A stretch of 63,912 bases of DNA from Paenibacillus artemisiicola. GTDB lineage: Bacteria; Bacillota; Bacilli; Paenibacillales; Paenibacillaceae. Position 1 is the first letter of the stretch. Each line of letters starts with the position of its first letter. This document shows positions 8,127 to 17,219 of the stretch, in pieces. The stretch lies in the NCBI RefSeq assembly GCF_017652985.1, contig NZ_JAGGDJ010000032.1, positions 1-63,912 on the forward strand. Direction: 5' to 3'. The position numbers and the translations under genes are program-made. The notes under the pieces were generated by a model, which saw only the letters and a list, made by a program, of their open reading frames with translations, made no database searches and was not told the DNA's origin.

Positions 8127-10745
8127 TTAATTATTATTTTCTTCTTCCTCATCCAATTCCTTCATAATCAGACTAATCTCACGAAGGGCTGGAGTTGTAT
8201 TTCGTGCATCAGTAATAATTAACTTAAATTTGTATTGAAGAAACATCGCGCCAACCGTGAATTCCCCATAAAATATTCCATCCTTATTTATTAACGGAGC
8301 AAGCTGTGTATCAGAAACATTCCCTGCTCTAAGCGGATGTAATCTTGCCCGTGGAGCTGTATGTTGGATACGCTCGTTTGTTCTTTCTGTAAGCAACTCG
8401 AAACTAAACGTGCAGCTTTGTCCAACCTCAAGTACTTCGGTAGGCGGTTTCACAAAATAAAGTGCATATTTTTCAGCATACATAACGTCAACCTGAATCC
8501 AAGAAGCATCTAGGCGGATTCCTTTTACGTCGTCGGGTGCAACTGTTCCATAATCAGTTTTTTGTGTAACTCGAGAGATGAAACTAGGAGTAAAGAGTAT
8601 GATGTCAAATTCATTGTTATGGAATAGATTATGCCATACAGTTTCTGGTGTTACAATTGAAGGGTTCTCACCCCACATCAAGCCAGGAATACTTCTTAGG
8701 GATAATTTAACTGATTTTGGCTGTTCTTCGTTCCCAAATTCGTTTTTTGAATAAAATTGGATTTCCAAGAATTCCTTTGGGTCGATATCCACTCTTCCCC
8801 ACTCAATAAAGTCAGTTTCTCCAATTCCTATGGGTTTCCATTCATTTTCATGCCTTCCCATTATCCTATAGTAAGTCGATGCTCTAGACCCGAGTGTCTG
8901 CGTTTCGAAACTCAACTCAAGTACATCCGGTTTTACTATTGCAAGTAGGCGCGTTTCAGGAAGTATGCTGTCAATATTAAAAATCGTATTTACTGGCTTT
9001 ACAGGTCGCCCATAAATATCTTTCGCAAATGCTCTAAGAGTATGCTCTCCAGGCAATAAACTGAGGTGCCGGTTTTCTTCTGAGTATTGTACAGGTGGAT
9101 TGTCATCAACAACAAAATATAAATCATCAATATCAGAGCTATCTGCTTTTATGTCCACAACAACATCACCCGAGAACACCAGACGATGTGAGGATTTCTT
9201 TTCACCTCTAGCTGGGTTAACTTTAATTTTCAACTTTGAAAGGGAGGGAAGTTGTTGGGTTAGTGTAGTCATCGGAAGATCCTGTAATCTAAAGCCTAAT
9301 TCTTCTTGATTGCTCTTCACTAATTTCGCTTCTTCTAAACTTCTTCTTACAGGAATCGTTATTGTAGCTGCTTCTCCTTTTGTTACAGGTAATGGTTCAA
9401 ACTTTATCTCTCTAGAGACATCAGGGTCAAAATAATCAACAGAAATATCCGCTATACCTGTTTGATACGAATTTACTTTTACAGTCACATCTTCATTTAC
9501 ACTTTCCGGAAAGAATACATATTTCGACTCACCAATCCCATAATACAACACGCCGGTTTCATTAAGAAATGGGCTAACTTGCTCAATGCTTGAATCAAAC
9601 TCGCCCGCCAAATATTTTCCATCCTGATCCAGAATTGTTGTATCAACGGGGCACTTAATCTTCGCCATAAACCCATTATTCAAGTTTTCTGATACGCGAT
9701 CCAATAAAGCTTCAGGTTTTTCACCTGTCTTGTTTGAAATTGACCACTTAATAAATTCAATGACGTCATGATTTGATGCCATTTCATGATGTTGCGCAGA
9801 AATATAGAAGACATTAGCTACGTGACTTGGATATGCGCTAAATACGGGAACGACACCATCGCCGTTTTTAAAAATTACATCCTTTTTAAATAAAATTCTT
9901 TCAATGACAGGAAGACCGGATGTAGGTTGTTCAGGCACTTGATATATAGTTGGGAATGAAGTACCAATTAAACAATCATGAATAATATTATCTGGAATAG
10001 GCTTTAGCATTGAATCGTGTACTGGCTTAATATATGTGTTGTACACATCTAAAGGATCGCATCCAGATTCTATATATTGTTTCTGAATGCTTTGCAAGGC
10101 GTTTATATAAAGTGAGTCCTCTTCTTTATCATTTGATATAAATTTACCATCCTCATGAGCAAAATAAGCCTCACTCGGTAGCAATTGGTATACGGATGGG
10201 AACTGTCTTGCTAACCATTGCGAATCCTTATCAGTAAATAAGTTATGTAAATGATATAGTTTTGGAAAAATGCCAGGTTCCCCATAGGTTAATGCCTTAT
10301 ATGCATCAGCAGAACCAAGCCAAGGTGTACCCAATGTTACAAATCTTTCTATATTTTCACTTAGTCCGAGTTCATCTAATGCAAGAATTGCTAGTTTTGC
10401 GAGCATGCCACCCATACTATGGGCAACCAATGTAATTGGACCATAGTCATTGGCGAGCTCAATTATTTTAGCTTTTAACCTATCAATATGTCTTCGAATA
10501 TCATGACGCCAATCATAAGTAAAAAAAGTCAACTCATCTGGCCCGAATGCATCTAGAACCCCTTTATAAACCTCTACTGTTTGTATTTGAAATGCATTGA
10601 CAATTCTAATGGGATTTCCAAAGCTTAATTCATTATGAATGGACAAACTTGTAATATCCCCTGGATTTTTAGGAAACCATACTTTTCTGTCCTTCTCAAA
10701 TAACTCGGTTCCTTTTATGCCTGGTACAAATAAAATCTGTGCCAT
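8127..10745 (-). CDS. LCAT-like alpha/beta hydrolase (lipase) with long C-terminal beta-rich region
   Basis: 872 residues. Residues 1-320 form an alpha/beta hydrolase of the lecithin:cholesterol acyltransferase-like/lipase type: oxyanion region VPGIKGTEL near the start, nucleophile Ser in AHSMGG (about residue 115), probable Asp in GDGVVP, and His in AQHHEMASNHD. The other 550 residues look like repeated Ig-like or beta-sandwich domains of unknown role. No signal peptide is visible, so it likely acts in the cytoplasm. ATG 10745 has GGAG at 5 bases; the ATG 18 bases upstream lacks a site. AT-rich, and not part of the phage late operon in composition. Possible lipid-attacking defence effector or lysogenic conversion factor (inference). 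Confidence 0.8.
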   Translation of the reverse strand: MAQILFVPGIKGTELFEKDRKVWFPKNPGDITSLSIHNELSFGNPIRIVNAFQIQTVEVYKGVLDAFGPDELTFFTYDWRHDIRRHIDRLKAKIIELANDYGPITLVAHSMGGMLAKLAILALDELGLSENIERFVTLGTPWLGSADAYKALTYGEPGIFPKLYHLHNLFTDKDSQWLARQFPSVYQLLPSEAYFAHEDGKFISNDKEEDSLYINALQSIQKQYIESGCDPLDVYNTYIKPVHDSMLKPIPDNIIHDCLIGTSFPTIYQVPEQPTSGLPVIERILFKKDVIFKNGDGVVPVFSAYPSHVANVFYISAQHHEMASNHDVIEFIKWSISNKTGEKPEALLDRVSENLNNGFMAKIKCPVDTTILDQDGKYLAGEFDSSIEQVSPFLNETGVLYYGIGESKYVFFPESVNEDVTVKVNSYQTGIADISVDYFDPDVSREIKFEPLPVTKGEAATITIPVRRSLEEAKLVKSNQEELGFRLQDLPMTTLTQQLPSLSKLKIKVNPARGEKKSSHRLVFSGDVVVDIKADSSDIDDLYFVVDDNPPVQYSEENRHLSLLPGEHTLRAFAKDIYGRPVKPVNTIFNIDSILPETRLLAIVKPDVLELSFETQTLGSRASTYYRIMGRHENEWKPIGIGETDFIEWGRVDIDPKEFLEIQFYSKNEFGNEEQPKSVKLSLRSIPGLMWGENPSIVTPETVWHNLFHNNEFDIILFTPSFISRVTQKTDYGTVAPDDVKGIRLDASWIQVDVMYAEKYALYFVKPPTEVLEVGQSCTFSFELLTERTNERIQHTAPRARLHPLRAGNVSDTQLAPLINKDGIFYGEFTVGAMFLQYKFKLIITDARNTTPALREISLIMKELDEEEENNN

Positions 10746-10819
10746 TGCGACTCCACACTCCAAATCTGCAGATTCATAATCTAGTACTATACTCCCTGAT
10801 TATGGATTAGATAGCAATT

Positions 10820-10833
10820 GGAACATATATTCC
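10820..10833 (-). promoter_or_regulatory. Imperfect SOS-like palindrome upstream of the lipase operon
   Basis: GGAACATATATTCC is a perfect 14-bp palindrome, one half-site base away from the Gram-positive LexA box core GAAC-N4-GTTC. It lies 75 bases upstream of the lipase start. I see no strong -35/-10 pair for the lipase. Confidence 0.35.
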
Positions 10834-10855
10834 TATCCCAATTAACTTAATTGAT

Positions 10856-10886
10856 TTGAATTAGGAACAAATGTTCGCATATAATA
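10856..10886 (+). promoter_or_regulatory. Promoter with LexA (SOS) box in its spacer
   Basis: GGAACAAATGTTCG at 10865-10878 matches the Gram-positive LexA box core GAAC-N4-GTTC perfectly. It sits between TTGAAA (10856-10861) and TATAAT (10881-10886), although the 19-base spacer is long. Confidence 0.7.
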
Positions 10887-10917
10887 TAGAAAACAAATCT
10901 GCTGAGGATGATGAATT

Positions 10918-11250
10918 TTGAATGGATTTGATCCCATCATTGCTTTAAATGTTCGGATTGCACTGCTTGCAGCTTTGGAAAGTGCTGAGGAATTCGTTGA
11001 AGAGACAAAAGGCCTTACCCAAGCAATCGGTAAGATCGTTGGAAAGTGTATTCTTTTTGAGTTGGAGAAGTCCAAACAGATTATGAAGGAAAACAAAATG
11101 TGGGCTGATGATACGCCTATCAGGGGATATCGGTATCGGTACTTGCTTCAAGGGAGACGCGGAGAACATGAAGTATCGGAGGCAGAAATAAATTTACATC
11201 TGGGAATTGTTCAACGAACATTGGAGCACAAAATAAGTAATCGCAAGTAA
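10918..11250 (+). CDS. Small SOS-boxed protein of unknown function
   Basis: 110 residues, predicted mostly helical, acidic in the middle (ESAEEFVEETKG) and basic toward the end (RGYRYRYLLQGRRGE). I do not recognise the family. The start is TTG with GAGG about 10 bases upstream; no in-frame ATG exists near it. It is divergent from the lipase operon and convergent with the endolysin gene, ending at a shared bidirectional terminator. The LexA box in its promoter predicts expression upon DNA damage, that is, with prophage induction. Confidence 0.65.
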   Translation: MNGFDPIIALNVRIALLAALESAEEFVEETKGLTQAIGKIVGKCILFELEKSKQIMKENKMWADDTPIRGYRYRYLLQGRRGEHEVSEAEINLHLGIVQRTLEHKISNRK

Positions 11251-11276
11251 CTCAACTAAAAAAAAGAGAAGGATAC

Positions 11277-11329
11277 AAAATAGCTCCCGCATCACTCATC
11301 GAAGTGAGGAATGATACGGGAGCTATTTT
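11277..11329. terminator. Bidirectional terminator between the small SOS gene and the endolysin
   Basis: Arms AAAATAGCTCCCG (11277-11289) and CGGGAGCTATTTT (11317-11329) form a 13-bp stem with A and T tracts on either side, so it can stop transcription from both convergent genes. Confidence 0.9.
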
Positions 11330-11330
11330 A

Positions 11331-12260
11331 TTATTTGTACAGGTAAACTTTTTGTGTCATTCCATCCCACGACACTTGGCCGCCTAGGAGTTCCGCAACT
11401 GAACGAATGCCGACGTAGGTTCGACCATCAATCAACTGGAATGCGGCGACCGCCTTGCCGTCAACGTAAGGCTTTGCTTCTAAGGCGCTCCATTCGACAT
11501 TCGCACCGAGTGCCTTGCCGAGATCCCGCAAAGGAAGAAAGACGTGGCTGTCGAGCATTCGGCCATACGAAAGAAGCTTGTCGTTAACGACGACCTTAAT
11601 CGTATCTTCGGCGGTCGGTTGTGGGATTCCGGGAATTCCGGCATATTTATCAAAAAATGCCTTCTCCATGGCATTAATATCGACGTTGCCTTTAATGCCA
11701 TCAACCTCCCCCGACGATGTGTATTGAAATGCCACCCATTGCGACCAGATGCTATTAGCCATTGGTGTCGTCGCGCCATAATGAGCGATCCAAAGCGACC
11801 ATTTCCCGAGCGCATTACCGAGATAGGTGCGAGCAAAGCTTCCGCCCGAATAGATCATCGCCGAATGCCCCGTCAAACGTTCGACCTCCTGGAGCCATGC
11901 CACGCACCATGTGGTCAACGCCTCCGCGCCGATCTTCGAAGCCTGCCCTTCGACGTCCAGCGCATGCGGAAAGTCCGCCTTGATGTCTTTGACCACGTTC
12001 GCAAAATGCGCGGCCTCCGTAACTGCGCTATTAAGCTCTGGATGGGCGTAATGATAGAAACCTGTCTCGAGCCCCGCCGCGGCCGCTCCAAACGCGTTAG
12101 CAGGGAAGGCGAGGTCTTTACTAGCCCCGCCCTCCGTCGCCTTGATAAACGCGCCTGCAACGCCTCCGGCCTTGACCATTTTCCAGTCGATTGGTCCTTG
12201 ATCGTTTTGATGGTGCGAAACATCGATCACTTTGACATTACTTGCCGATCTTGCTTGCAT
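11331..12260 (-). CDS. Endolysin: GH25 lysozyme with copper amine oxidase-type C-terminal domain
   Basis: 309 residues. Residues 8-200 are a glycoside hydrolase family 25 muramidase: VIDVSHHQ at the start, FIKATEG, TGFYHYAHP, and DVEG with the catalytic acid. The last 85 residues (VVVNDKLLSYGRMLDS... through the conserved PLRDLGKALG) form a copper amine oxidase-like N-domain repeat, commonly used in Paenibacillus extracellular proteins for wall association. It lyses the host wall at the end of the phage cycle. GGGGGA precedes ATG 12260 at a good distance, and the start overlaps the holin end by 23 bases, so the two are translationally linked. Confidence 0.92.
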   Translation of the reverse strand: MQARSASNVKVIDVSHHQNDQGPIDWKMVKAGGVAGAFIKATEGGASKDLAFPANAFGAAAAGLETGFYHYAHPELNSAVTEAAHFANVVKDIKADFPHALDVEGQASKIGAEALTTWCVAWLQEVERLTGHSAMIYSGGSFARTYLGNALGKWSLWIAHYGATTPMANSIWSQWVAFQYTSSGEVDGIKGNVDINAMEKAFFDKYAGIPGIPQPTAEDTIKVVVNDKLLSYGRMLDSHVFLPLRDLGKALGANVEWSALEAKPYVDGKAVAAFQLIDGRTYVGIRSVAELLGGQVSWDGMTQKVYLYK

Positions 12261-12741
12261 CTTCGCTTCCCCCTTGATTTGGATTGGTCGTCTTCAGACG
12301 TCCTGTCGCTCGCTGAATTTTTTGTTCCAGTTCGCTGCGTACCCACTTAAGGACGGGCTCAATGATCCAGTCCGGGAAGTAGTCCGCCCACCCCGCACGC
12401 AAAGCGTTTGCGGTCATGCTCTGTAGCGTGTGGTACAGGACGCCGAACGAGAAGATCCCGAAAATAATGCCATCCGCACCAAGCACTTGGTCCAACAGAT
12501 GGCCGCCGGCGGGAAGCAGTAAAATGAAAAAGGTCCGGAACAAGCCGTCAAGTCCGTACTTGCTGGCGTACGTCATGTCTTTCTTTGCGGCCCGCGTGCC
12601 GGAAAGCCAGTCCATTGCGATGAAGAACACCAGCGCGACCACGATCGTTGTGACCGCTCGCCCCGTCCCATACAAGAATTCAAATGTCGGCACGCCAAGC
12701 GCGCCGACAAAAGCAGCCAAGCCATTTTGGATTTTAATCAC
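12238..12741 (-). CDS. Phage holin (TcdE/phi-type toxin-secretion holin family)
   Basis: 167 residues. Two or three membrane segments (about 8-24, 28-46, 65-85 and 90-105), a conserved DWLSGTRAA-type turn near residue 48, then a basic C-terminal tail. Holins form membrane lesions that release the endolysin. GTG 12741 is 9 bases after GAGGGG; the ATG at 12750 abuts that site directly and is less likely. The endolysin follows with an overlap. Confidence 0.88.
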   Translation of the reverse strand: MIKIQNGLAAFVGALGVPTFEFLYGTGRAVTTIVVALVFFIAMDWLSGTRAAKKDMTYASKYGLDGLFRTFFILLLPAGGHLLDQVLGADGIIFGIFSFGVLYHTLQSMTANALRAGWADYFPDWIIEPVLKWVRSELEQKIQRATGRLKTTNPNQGGSEDASKIGK

Positions 12742-12766
12742 CGATTCCATCCCCTCAAATTTTATA

Positions 12767-12786
12767 AGGCCCCGATTTCGGGGCCT
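12767..12786 (-). terminator. GC-rich hairpin between tail-accessory genes and holin
   Basis: Arms AGGCCCCGA and TCGGGGCCT with a 2-base loop are followed on the minus strand by TTATAAAATTT rather than a clean T run. It may be a weak terminator or an mRNA 3'-end stabiliser that separates structural and lysis genes. Confidence 0.5.
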
Positions 12787-12796
12787 CTCCGTCTCT

Positions 12797-13075
12797 TTAT
12801 TCTGCGGTTTGCGCTTGTGGACGACGCGGCATGTCCGGATTCAGGTTTAAGATTTCCGCATGCTGATCCAGCGTAATCGTCCCCGCAAGCAGGGCGTCGT
12901 CGATCGTCTCCACATACAAGCCCGATGGCTGGAGCGCACCACCAACCTCCAGCGTGCCGGCGGCATACGCTTTGACGTCCGGCTGGTAGCTGGCCGGTGC
13001 CGTGGATAGCTGCCGGGTTTGGTCCAAGAAAATCGCCTTGCTGTACTGCTTCACGATGCTGAAAATGGTTGTCAT
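12797..13075 (-). CDS. Small phage protein of unknown function (tail/lysis junction)
   Basis: 92 residues. Helical N-terminus (VKQYSKAIFLDQ), then a beta-like centre and a segment IDDALLAGTITLDQHAEIL that resembles the helix-turn-helix-like end of XkdX-type proteins often found here. No catalytic motif. GGAG lies 9 bases before ATG 13075. It belongs to the late operon between fibre-associated genes and the holin. Confidence 0.6.
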   Translation of the reverse strand: MTTIFSIVKQYSKAIFLDQTRQLSTAPASYQPDVKAYAAGTLEVGGALQPSGLYVETIDDALLAGTITLDQHAEILNLNPDMPRRPQAQTAE

Positions 13076-13107
13076 GATGGTAATCTCCTTTTTCGTAGGC
13101 GCTCCGC

Positions 13108-13476
13108 TTAGGCGGGCAATGACGTTGCGACGGTTTCGAACAAATCAAGCAGCGCCTGCGTGGTATCGGCGCTGGCTTGCTCCAGTTCACTGACTTTCGT
13201 CTCGGTATCGTCCAGTCGTTCGGACAGCTTTGCTACTGGATCTGGTAGCGGAGGAGGCGGTTGATATGTCCCGGGGTCTTCCCTCGGATAATCGATGGAC
13301 ACTCCCAAAGCGTAGCAATCGGCGAAGTATTGCGCCTCTTCCTGTGTCATGAGCACGAAGCCGCTGCGGAACGGATTATGCTCGGCACTCATGCTGACGT
13401 CTTCACCGGTGACCACAAAGCCCCATCCGCCGTTCTCCAGCTGGTAGACCTCGATCGATGGCGCTTGTTTTGGCAT
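13108..13476 (-). CDS. Phage tail-associated protein, XkdW-like position
   Basis: 122 residues. A beta-rich N-terminal half, a proline stretch (PPPPLP) at about residue 73, then a coiled-coil C-terminus (LSERLDDTETKVSELEQ). The coiled coil suggests trimerisation, fitting a fibre accessory or chaperone. AGGAGGTAAG precedes the ATG. It follows the large fibre gene by 6 bases. Function not known. Confidence 0.6.
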   Translation of the reverse strand: MPKQAPSIEVYQLENGGWGFVVTGEDVSMSAEHNPFRSGFVLMTQEEAQYFADCYALGVSIDYPREDPGTYQPPPPLPDPVAKLSERLDDTETKVSELEQASADTTQALLDLFETVATSLPA

Positions 13477-13482
13477 CGTTTC

Positions 13483-15171
13483 TTACCTCCTCGCATAAAT
13501 GGCGTCAGCCGTGAGAGTAGGGCTGCTGTAAAACCAGGCGCCAGCTTGTCCGCCGCCGACCATGACACAAGAGCCGTCGTCGAAGCTTACCCATCGCTGG
13601 TCTGTGGAGCCTAGGGTCAGGGCGTTGCTCACAAAGGTGATATTCTGCTTCATGATCGTAACCGGCTCGACGCCCCGCAGGTCGAAGCGTACGAGGCCGA
13701 CCTGCGTATATCGGTAGACGAACGGGCCGCCGGCATACAGCAGCTCGGAATAGTTGATCGCGGTCGTCCCGCCGTCTGGCGGTGCTGCCAGGACGACCGG
13801 CAAGAACTGGTTCGCGGCGATACTGAACGCGACGTCCGACGCATTTGGCTGGACGGTGTCGTTCCGCAAGTAAACCCGGTCGCCGCCGTAGTACTGCATG
13901 TCGGAGATATGCGCGCCGCTGAATTGCTGGGTCCGCAGCGTCGTCCAGGTGTTCGTGGAAATGGTGTATTTCAGCATGGAGAACTCGTTATTTACGCCCG
14001 TACCGATGACCGCATAGATCGTGTTGCTGTCGATCATGCAAATCCGCATATCCGGGCTCGTGTAGATGCCGGATGGGTACGCGCGGACGGTCCACTGGTT
14101 GTTGGTCAGGTCCAGGTATCCGAACGTGTTCTTCGTGTTCCCCAGCTGCAGGTACATCTTGGTTCCAACTATGCAACCGTGGAGGTACCCGCCTGGAGCA
14201 GCAGGAAGAACGGCATTCATGACTGTAACGGACCCATTCGTCTTGTCCAGGCGCTGAATCGACGTACTGCCCGGCTGGAGCAAGTACGCGTACCGTACGC
14301 GGTCACTGACTAACAGGAAGTTGCTATTCCCGCCAGCAGTCAGCACTTGGGTCAGGCTGCCTACGTTGAAGTTGATATTCGGGCCGCGGGCCGCCGTCAG
14401 AGCCTTGACCTGGTTTTGCAGGTAGTTCAGCCGGGCGAAGATGCTAACGCCGGGGCCGGGGTCAGCGCCGGTTTCGTCCGGGTCACCGATGTAGGTCGGC
14501 AGATTCGCCGTGCTGTTCCCCAAACTCTTCAACCAACCGAAGATTGTCGTCACGCCTGCGCTGTCCGTGTTCGCCCCAATCAGGTCCGTCTTGCCCTTGA
14601 TCGCGGCGTCCGTGGTGACGATCTGCGCCAAACGGGCCATGATAGAGCCCGATCCATTCGCGGCGTCTCCGTTAGATCCAAGAAGCCCGACGATCTGGGC
14701 GAAGCGCGCGAAGGCTGTCGATGTCCCAGAGGCGTCCGAATTCGCGCCGAGCAGATTGGAGAGGGATACCAGGCGCGAGAAAAGCGTTAGCGGGCCGGCG
14801 GTGTCGGAGCTTAGGCCGATACGCTGCGCGTAGGTCTCCGTGTTCTTTAGATGAGCGAAGAGCGTCGGTGCGTTGGGCGCATCCCCGTTTGTTCCGACTC
14901 CCGTCTTCACTGTGCCGAGGTCGGCTTCCAACGTGTCGACCGCCGCATAATTTCGCGCGAGCTGCGCAAACACGCTTGCGGCCCCCGCCGCATCTGTTGT
15001 GTTGCCAACCTTCGCGGCCAGTGTAAGCAGCTGGTTTAAAATCTCAGCCGTATCCGTCCCCGCAGCTGCGACTTGATCGATCGCCATGGCCAGCGCGTTC
15101 ATATCTCGTGGCACATCCGCATACATGGATTCTTCAATAAGCGGCAAACCAAGATTCGGTGTCGTACTCAC
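13483..15171 (-). CDS. Putative tail fibre / receptor-binding protein
   Basis: 562 residues. The N-terminus (TTPNLGLPLIEES) looks like a baseplate-attachment segment common in Paenibacillus phage fibres. Residues 40-250 are repeats built on NSDAxGxxxxFARLA-like units of low complexity, probably a fibrous shaft. The C-terminal 300 residues are a beta-propeller-like region with Kelch-type words (MYLQLGN, WTTLRTQQF). It likely contacts the host surface. GTG 15171 is 7 bases after AAAGGAG; the ATG 6 bases upstream is too close to that site. Confidence 0.75.
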   Translation of the reverse strand: MSTTPNLGLPLIEESMYADVPRDMNALAMAIDQVAAAGTDTAEILNQLLTLAAKVGNTTDAAGAASVFAQLARNYAAVDTLEADLGTVKTGVGTNGDAPNAPTLFAHLKNTETYAQRIGLSSDTAGPLTLFSRLVSLSNLLGANSDASGTSTAFARFAQIVGLLGSNGDAANGSGSIMARLAQIVTTDAAIKGKTDLIGANTDSAGVTTIFGWLKSLGNSTANLPTYIGDPDETGADPGPGVSIFARLNYLQNQVKALTAARGPNINFNVGSLTQVLTAGGNSNFLLVSDRVRYAYLLQPGSTSIQRLDKTNGSVTVMNAVLPAAPGGYLHGCIVGTKMYLQLGNTKNTFGYLDLTNNQWTVRAYPSGIYTSPDMRICMIDSNTIYAVIGTGVNNEFSMLKYTISTNTWTTLRTQQFSGAHISDMQYYGGDRVYLRNDTVQPNASDVAFSIAANQFLPVVLAAPPDGGTTAINYSELLYAGGPFVYRYTQVGLVRFDLRGVEPVTIMKQNITFVSNALTLGSTDQRWVSFDDGSCVMVGGGQAGAWFYSSPTLTADAIYARR

Positions 15172-15189
15172 GTGCATTCTCCTTTCAAG

Positions 15190-15726
15190 CTAAAGATTCG
15201 CCGTCTTTAATTCGCCATAGGTGTAGCTGCTCAATTGCGCGTAGGTAAAGCTCTGCAGCTGCTCATAGCGGTTGTAGAGGAAAACGTACACGATCGCGAG
15301 GTGGGCCGGCTTAATTTGTTCCAGCGCGGCTTTCACATCGTCCATGCTGCCCGGTACCCCGAGCAGGTCGTTGAACACGATGGCGATCGTCCCATTGGCG
15401 AACGAAACGTCGGCGCTGCCATGTGTCCAGCTCGATACGACGAGCTTGATCAGCAGCACATCCACTTTGCCCGCGCCGCGCATCTTCGATTTAATTACGG
15501 AGCGCCGATCAAGCAGCGATTTCGAAAGGTCCGTCTTAATGCCGAGGTCCTTCTCGTAAATCACAAGCCCCCATGTTGCCGTGTCAATGTTCAACTGGGC
15601 TTCAAAATCCGTGAAGGAAGTATCGATTTGATCGGCCTCGCCGCCAATGGACGCGCAGAGTTCGTTCATGAACGGATCTTGACGCACCAGCTTGTGCAGC
15701 TGCCGGAGTAGTTTCACGCTATGCAA
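15190..15726 (-). CDS. Baseplate protein, YmfQ/XkdU-like (DUF2313)
   Basis: 178 residues, the usual length of XkdU/YmfQ-type proteins that connect baseplate and fibre. The core LLRQLHKLVRQDPFMNELC followed by an alpha/beta domain and a C-terminal YEQLQSFTYAQLSSYTY tail fits the family. The start is TTG 15726 with GGAGGGG 6 bases upstream, overlapping the baseplate J stop by 8 bases. The longer frame up to 15819 is within the J gene and not needed. Confidence 0.75.
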   Translation of the reverse strand: MHSVKLLRQLHKLVRQDPFMNELCASIGGEADQIDTSFTDFEAQLNIDTATWGLVIYEKDLGIKTDLSKSLLDRRSVIKSKMRGAGKVDVLLIKLVVSSWTHGSADVSFANGTIAIVFNDLLGVPGSMDDVKAALEQIKPAHLAIVYVFLYNRYEQLQSFTYAQLSSYTYGELKTANL

Positions 15727-16777
15727 GGATAACCCCTCCGACGATCGCGACATGCTTCCCCGGAATGGCGATGTTAGTGGTGCCACCGTTAAGCTGCAGA
15801 CCGGCATAATCCTCCACACCTTCGCTATTTAAGACCGCCTCGCCGACTTTCGCATAGGACACGTAATCGGCCTTCAGGGCGATGCTCTTCAAATAACTTC
15901 CCACGGACGATTGCATATGCTGGATGACATCCGCGTCCGTATAACCCGGCTCTTTTTGGACCTGGACCGTGATATTGACGGGCAACCCTTCCGCGCTGAT
16001 GACGTAACAGTGCGCTCCTATGGGAGCCTGCCCGTTCCCAAGCCCTTCGCTGTTCGGGTCGATGTACGCTTGCACTTGAGCAATCAACGTTTCGCTCGCC
16101 GGCTGCTTGTTCTGGTCGATGATGACGACCTCCACGGTGTTCACCCCGCGCGCCAGCGGATACACATCCACATCCCCGACGCCGCTGATTTCCTTTGCCC
16201 ATTGCAGATAGTGGAAGACGTTGCCGCTCGTGACCGGCATCTGCATGGCAATGTAATACCGTTCGCGGAGGCTTTCGTCAGATTCGGCCTCAAACCCGTC
16301 GTGCGTCGGCGCGCTGTTGTTGACGCCCGTAATGCCCGTCAGCGTGACCGGCATTTGCGTGATTTGATTGGCGGGCACATTCCCGATCGCCCCCGCCGCC
16401 GCGCAGCGAACGGGAACCGCGCCGGTGCCGACAACGGCCACGGTTGCGGTCGCCGCGAACTGAATGCCGCTTTTTGTTTCGAATAGGTCCCCGATGCTCA
16501 CGGTGCCATTACCGGCGGCTTGCACGATGCCGATCGCAAACGTGGACGGCGTTCTGGTAATCCCTTTCCGCTGGAACACAAAGGCGGCCAGCAAATCGCC
16601 GATCAGGTTATCGACATCGAGCAGCAGCGCCGAATCGCGCTGACGCTGCTCGAGCTCGCCTAACTGGATCGCAACCGAACTGAGCAGATCGTAAACCAGG
16701 TACCCCGGCGTTTTATCGTAGCTGTCGCCTACGGCGTCAAGCAGGCGCTGCAAAAGGCTGTCAGAAGGCTCGGCCAT
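15719..16777 (-). CDS. Baseplate J-like protein (XkdT-like)
   Basis: 352 residues, right for baseplate wedge protein J. Family features: N-terminal DKTPGYLVYDLLSSVAIQ helix, central beta domain with GIQFAATATVAV, the conserved GFEAESDESLRERYY segment, and C-terminal VNITVQVQKEPGYT. It builds the wedge of the contractile-tail baseplate. It overlaps both neighbours, so translation is coupled along the operon. Confidence 0.9.
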   Translation of the reverse strand: MAEPSDSLLQRLLDAVGDSYDKTPGYLVYDLLSSVAIQLGELEQRQRDSALLLDVDNLIGDLLAAFVFQRKGITRTPSTFAIGIVQAAGNGTVSIGDLFETKSGIQFAATATVAVVGTGAVPVRCAAAGAIGNVPANQITQMPVTLTGITGVNNSAPTHDGFEAESDESLRERYYIAMQMPVTSGNVFHYLQWAKEISGVGDVDVYPLARGVNTVEVVIIDQNKQPASETLIAQVQAYIDPNSEGLGNGQAPIGAHCYVISAEGLPVNITVQVQKEPGYTDADVIQHMQSSVGSYLKSIALKADYVSYAKVGEAVLNSEGVEDYAGLQLNGGTTNIAIPGKHVAIVGGVILA

Positions 16778-17219
16778 CGATTACCATTCTCCTTTCCATG
16801 GTTACAGTTAGTCCCCGCAAGGTTTGCACCTGTAAGGACAAGACCGCTTCGTTCTCCGCCCGCGTGACCATCGCATTGTCAATGCCCGTGATTTCCGGAT
16901 GGAGCAGCACCTTTTCTTCCAGCTGGCGCCTCAGTTCCGAGTTGATGACGCCAATCGGAATGTCACGCCGGCCGATAAAGTGCTTGAACTGCATGCCGAA
17001 TCCCGTGTCCGTGTAGATCGGGTATTGGTCAGGCTCGGTAATGAGCAGCATCATCACCCATTGATAGATCGCCTGCTCATGGCTCGCTTCGACCGGCTTG
17101 CCGTCCTGCAGGACGAAGCGCCGGGTTTCGAAGTCAAATAAAAACACGCGGCCAAGCGGCGCGGCGCCTGACTGCGTGTTCGGTCCTACGGGAAGTAACG
17201 TCACGTTCGGAAACATCAT
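16761..17219 (-). CDS. Baseplate protein, XkdS-like (DUF2634)
   Basis: 152 residues. The sequence DFETRRFVLQDGKPVEASHEQAIYQWV and a beta-rich C-terminus fit the XkdS/gp25-like baseplate group. It lies between XkdR-like and J genes, the canonical place. The start overlaps the upstream gene by 4 bases. Confidence 0.8.
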   Translation of the reverse strand: MMFPNVTLLPVGPNTQSGAAPLGRVFLFDFETRRFVLQDGKPVEASHEQAIYQWVMMLLITEPDQYPIYTDTGFGMQFKHFIGRRDIPIGVINSELRRQLEEKVLLHPEITGIDNAMVTRAENEAVLSLQVQTLRGLTVTMERRMVIDGRAF

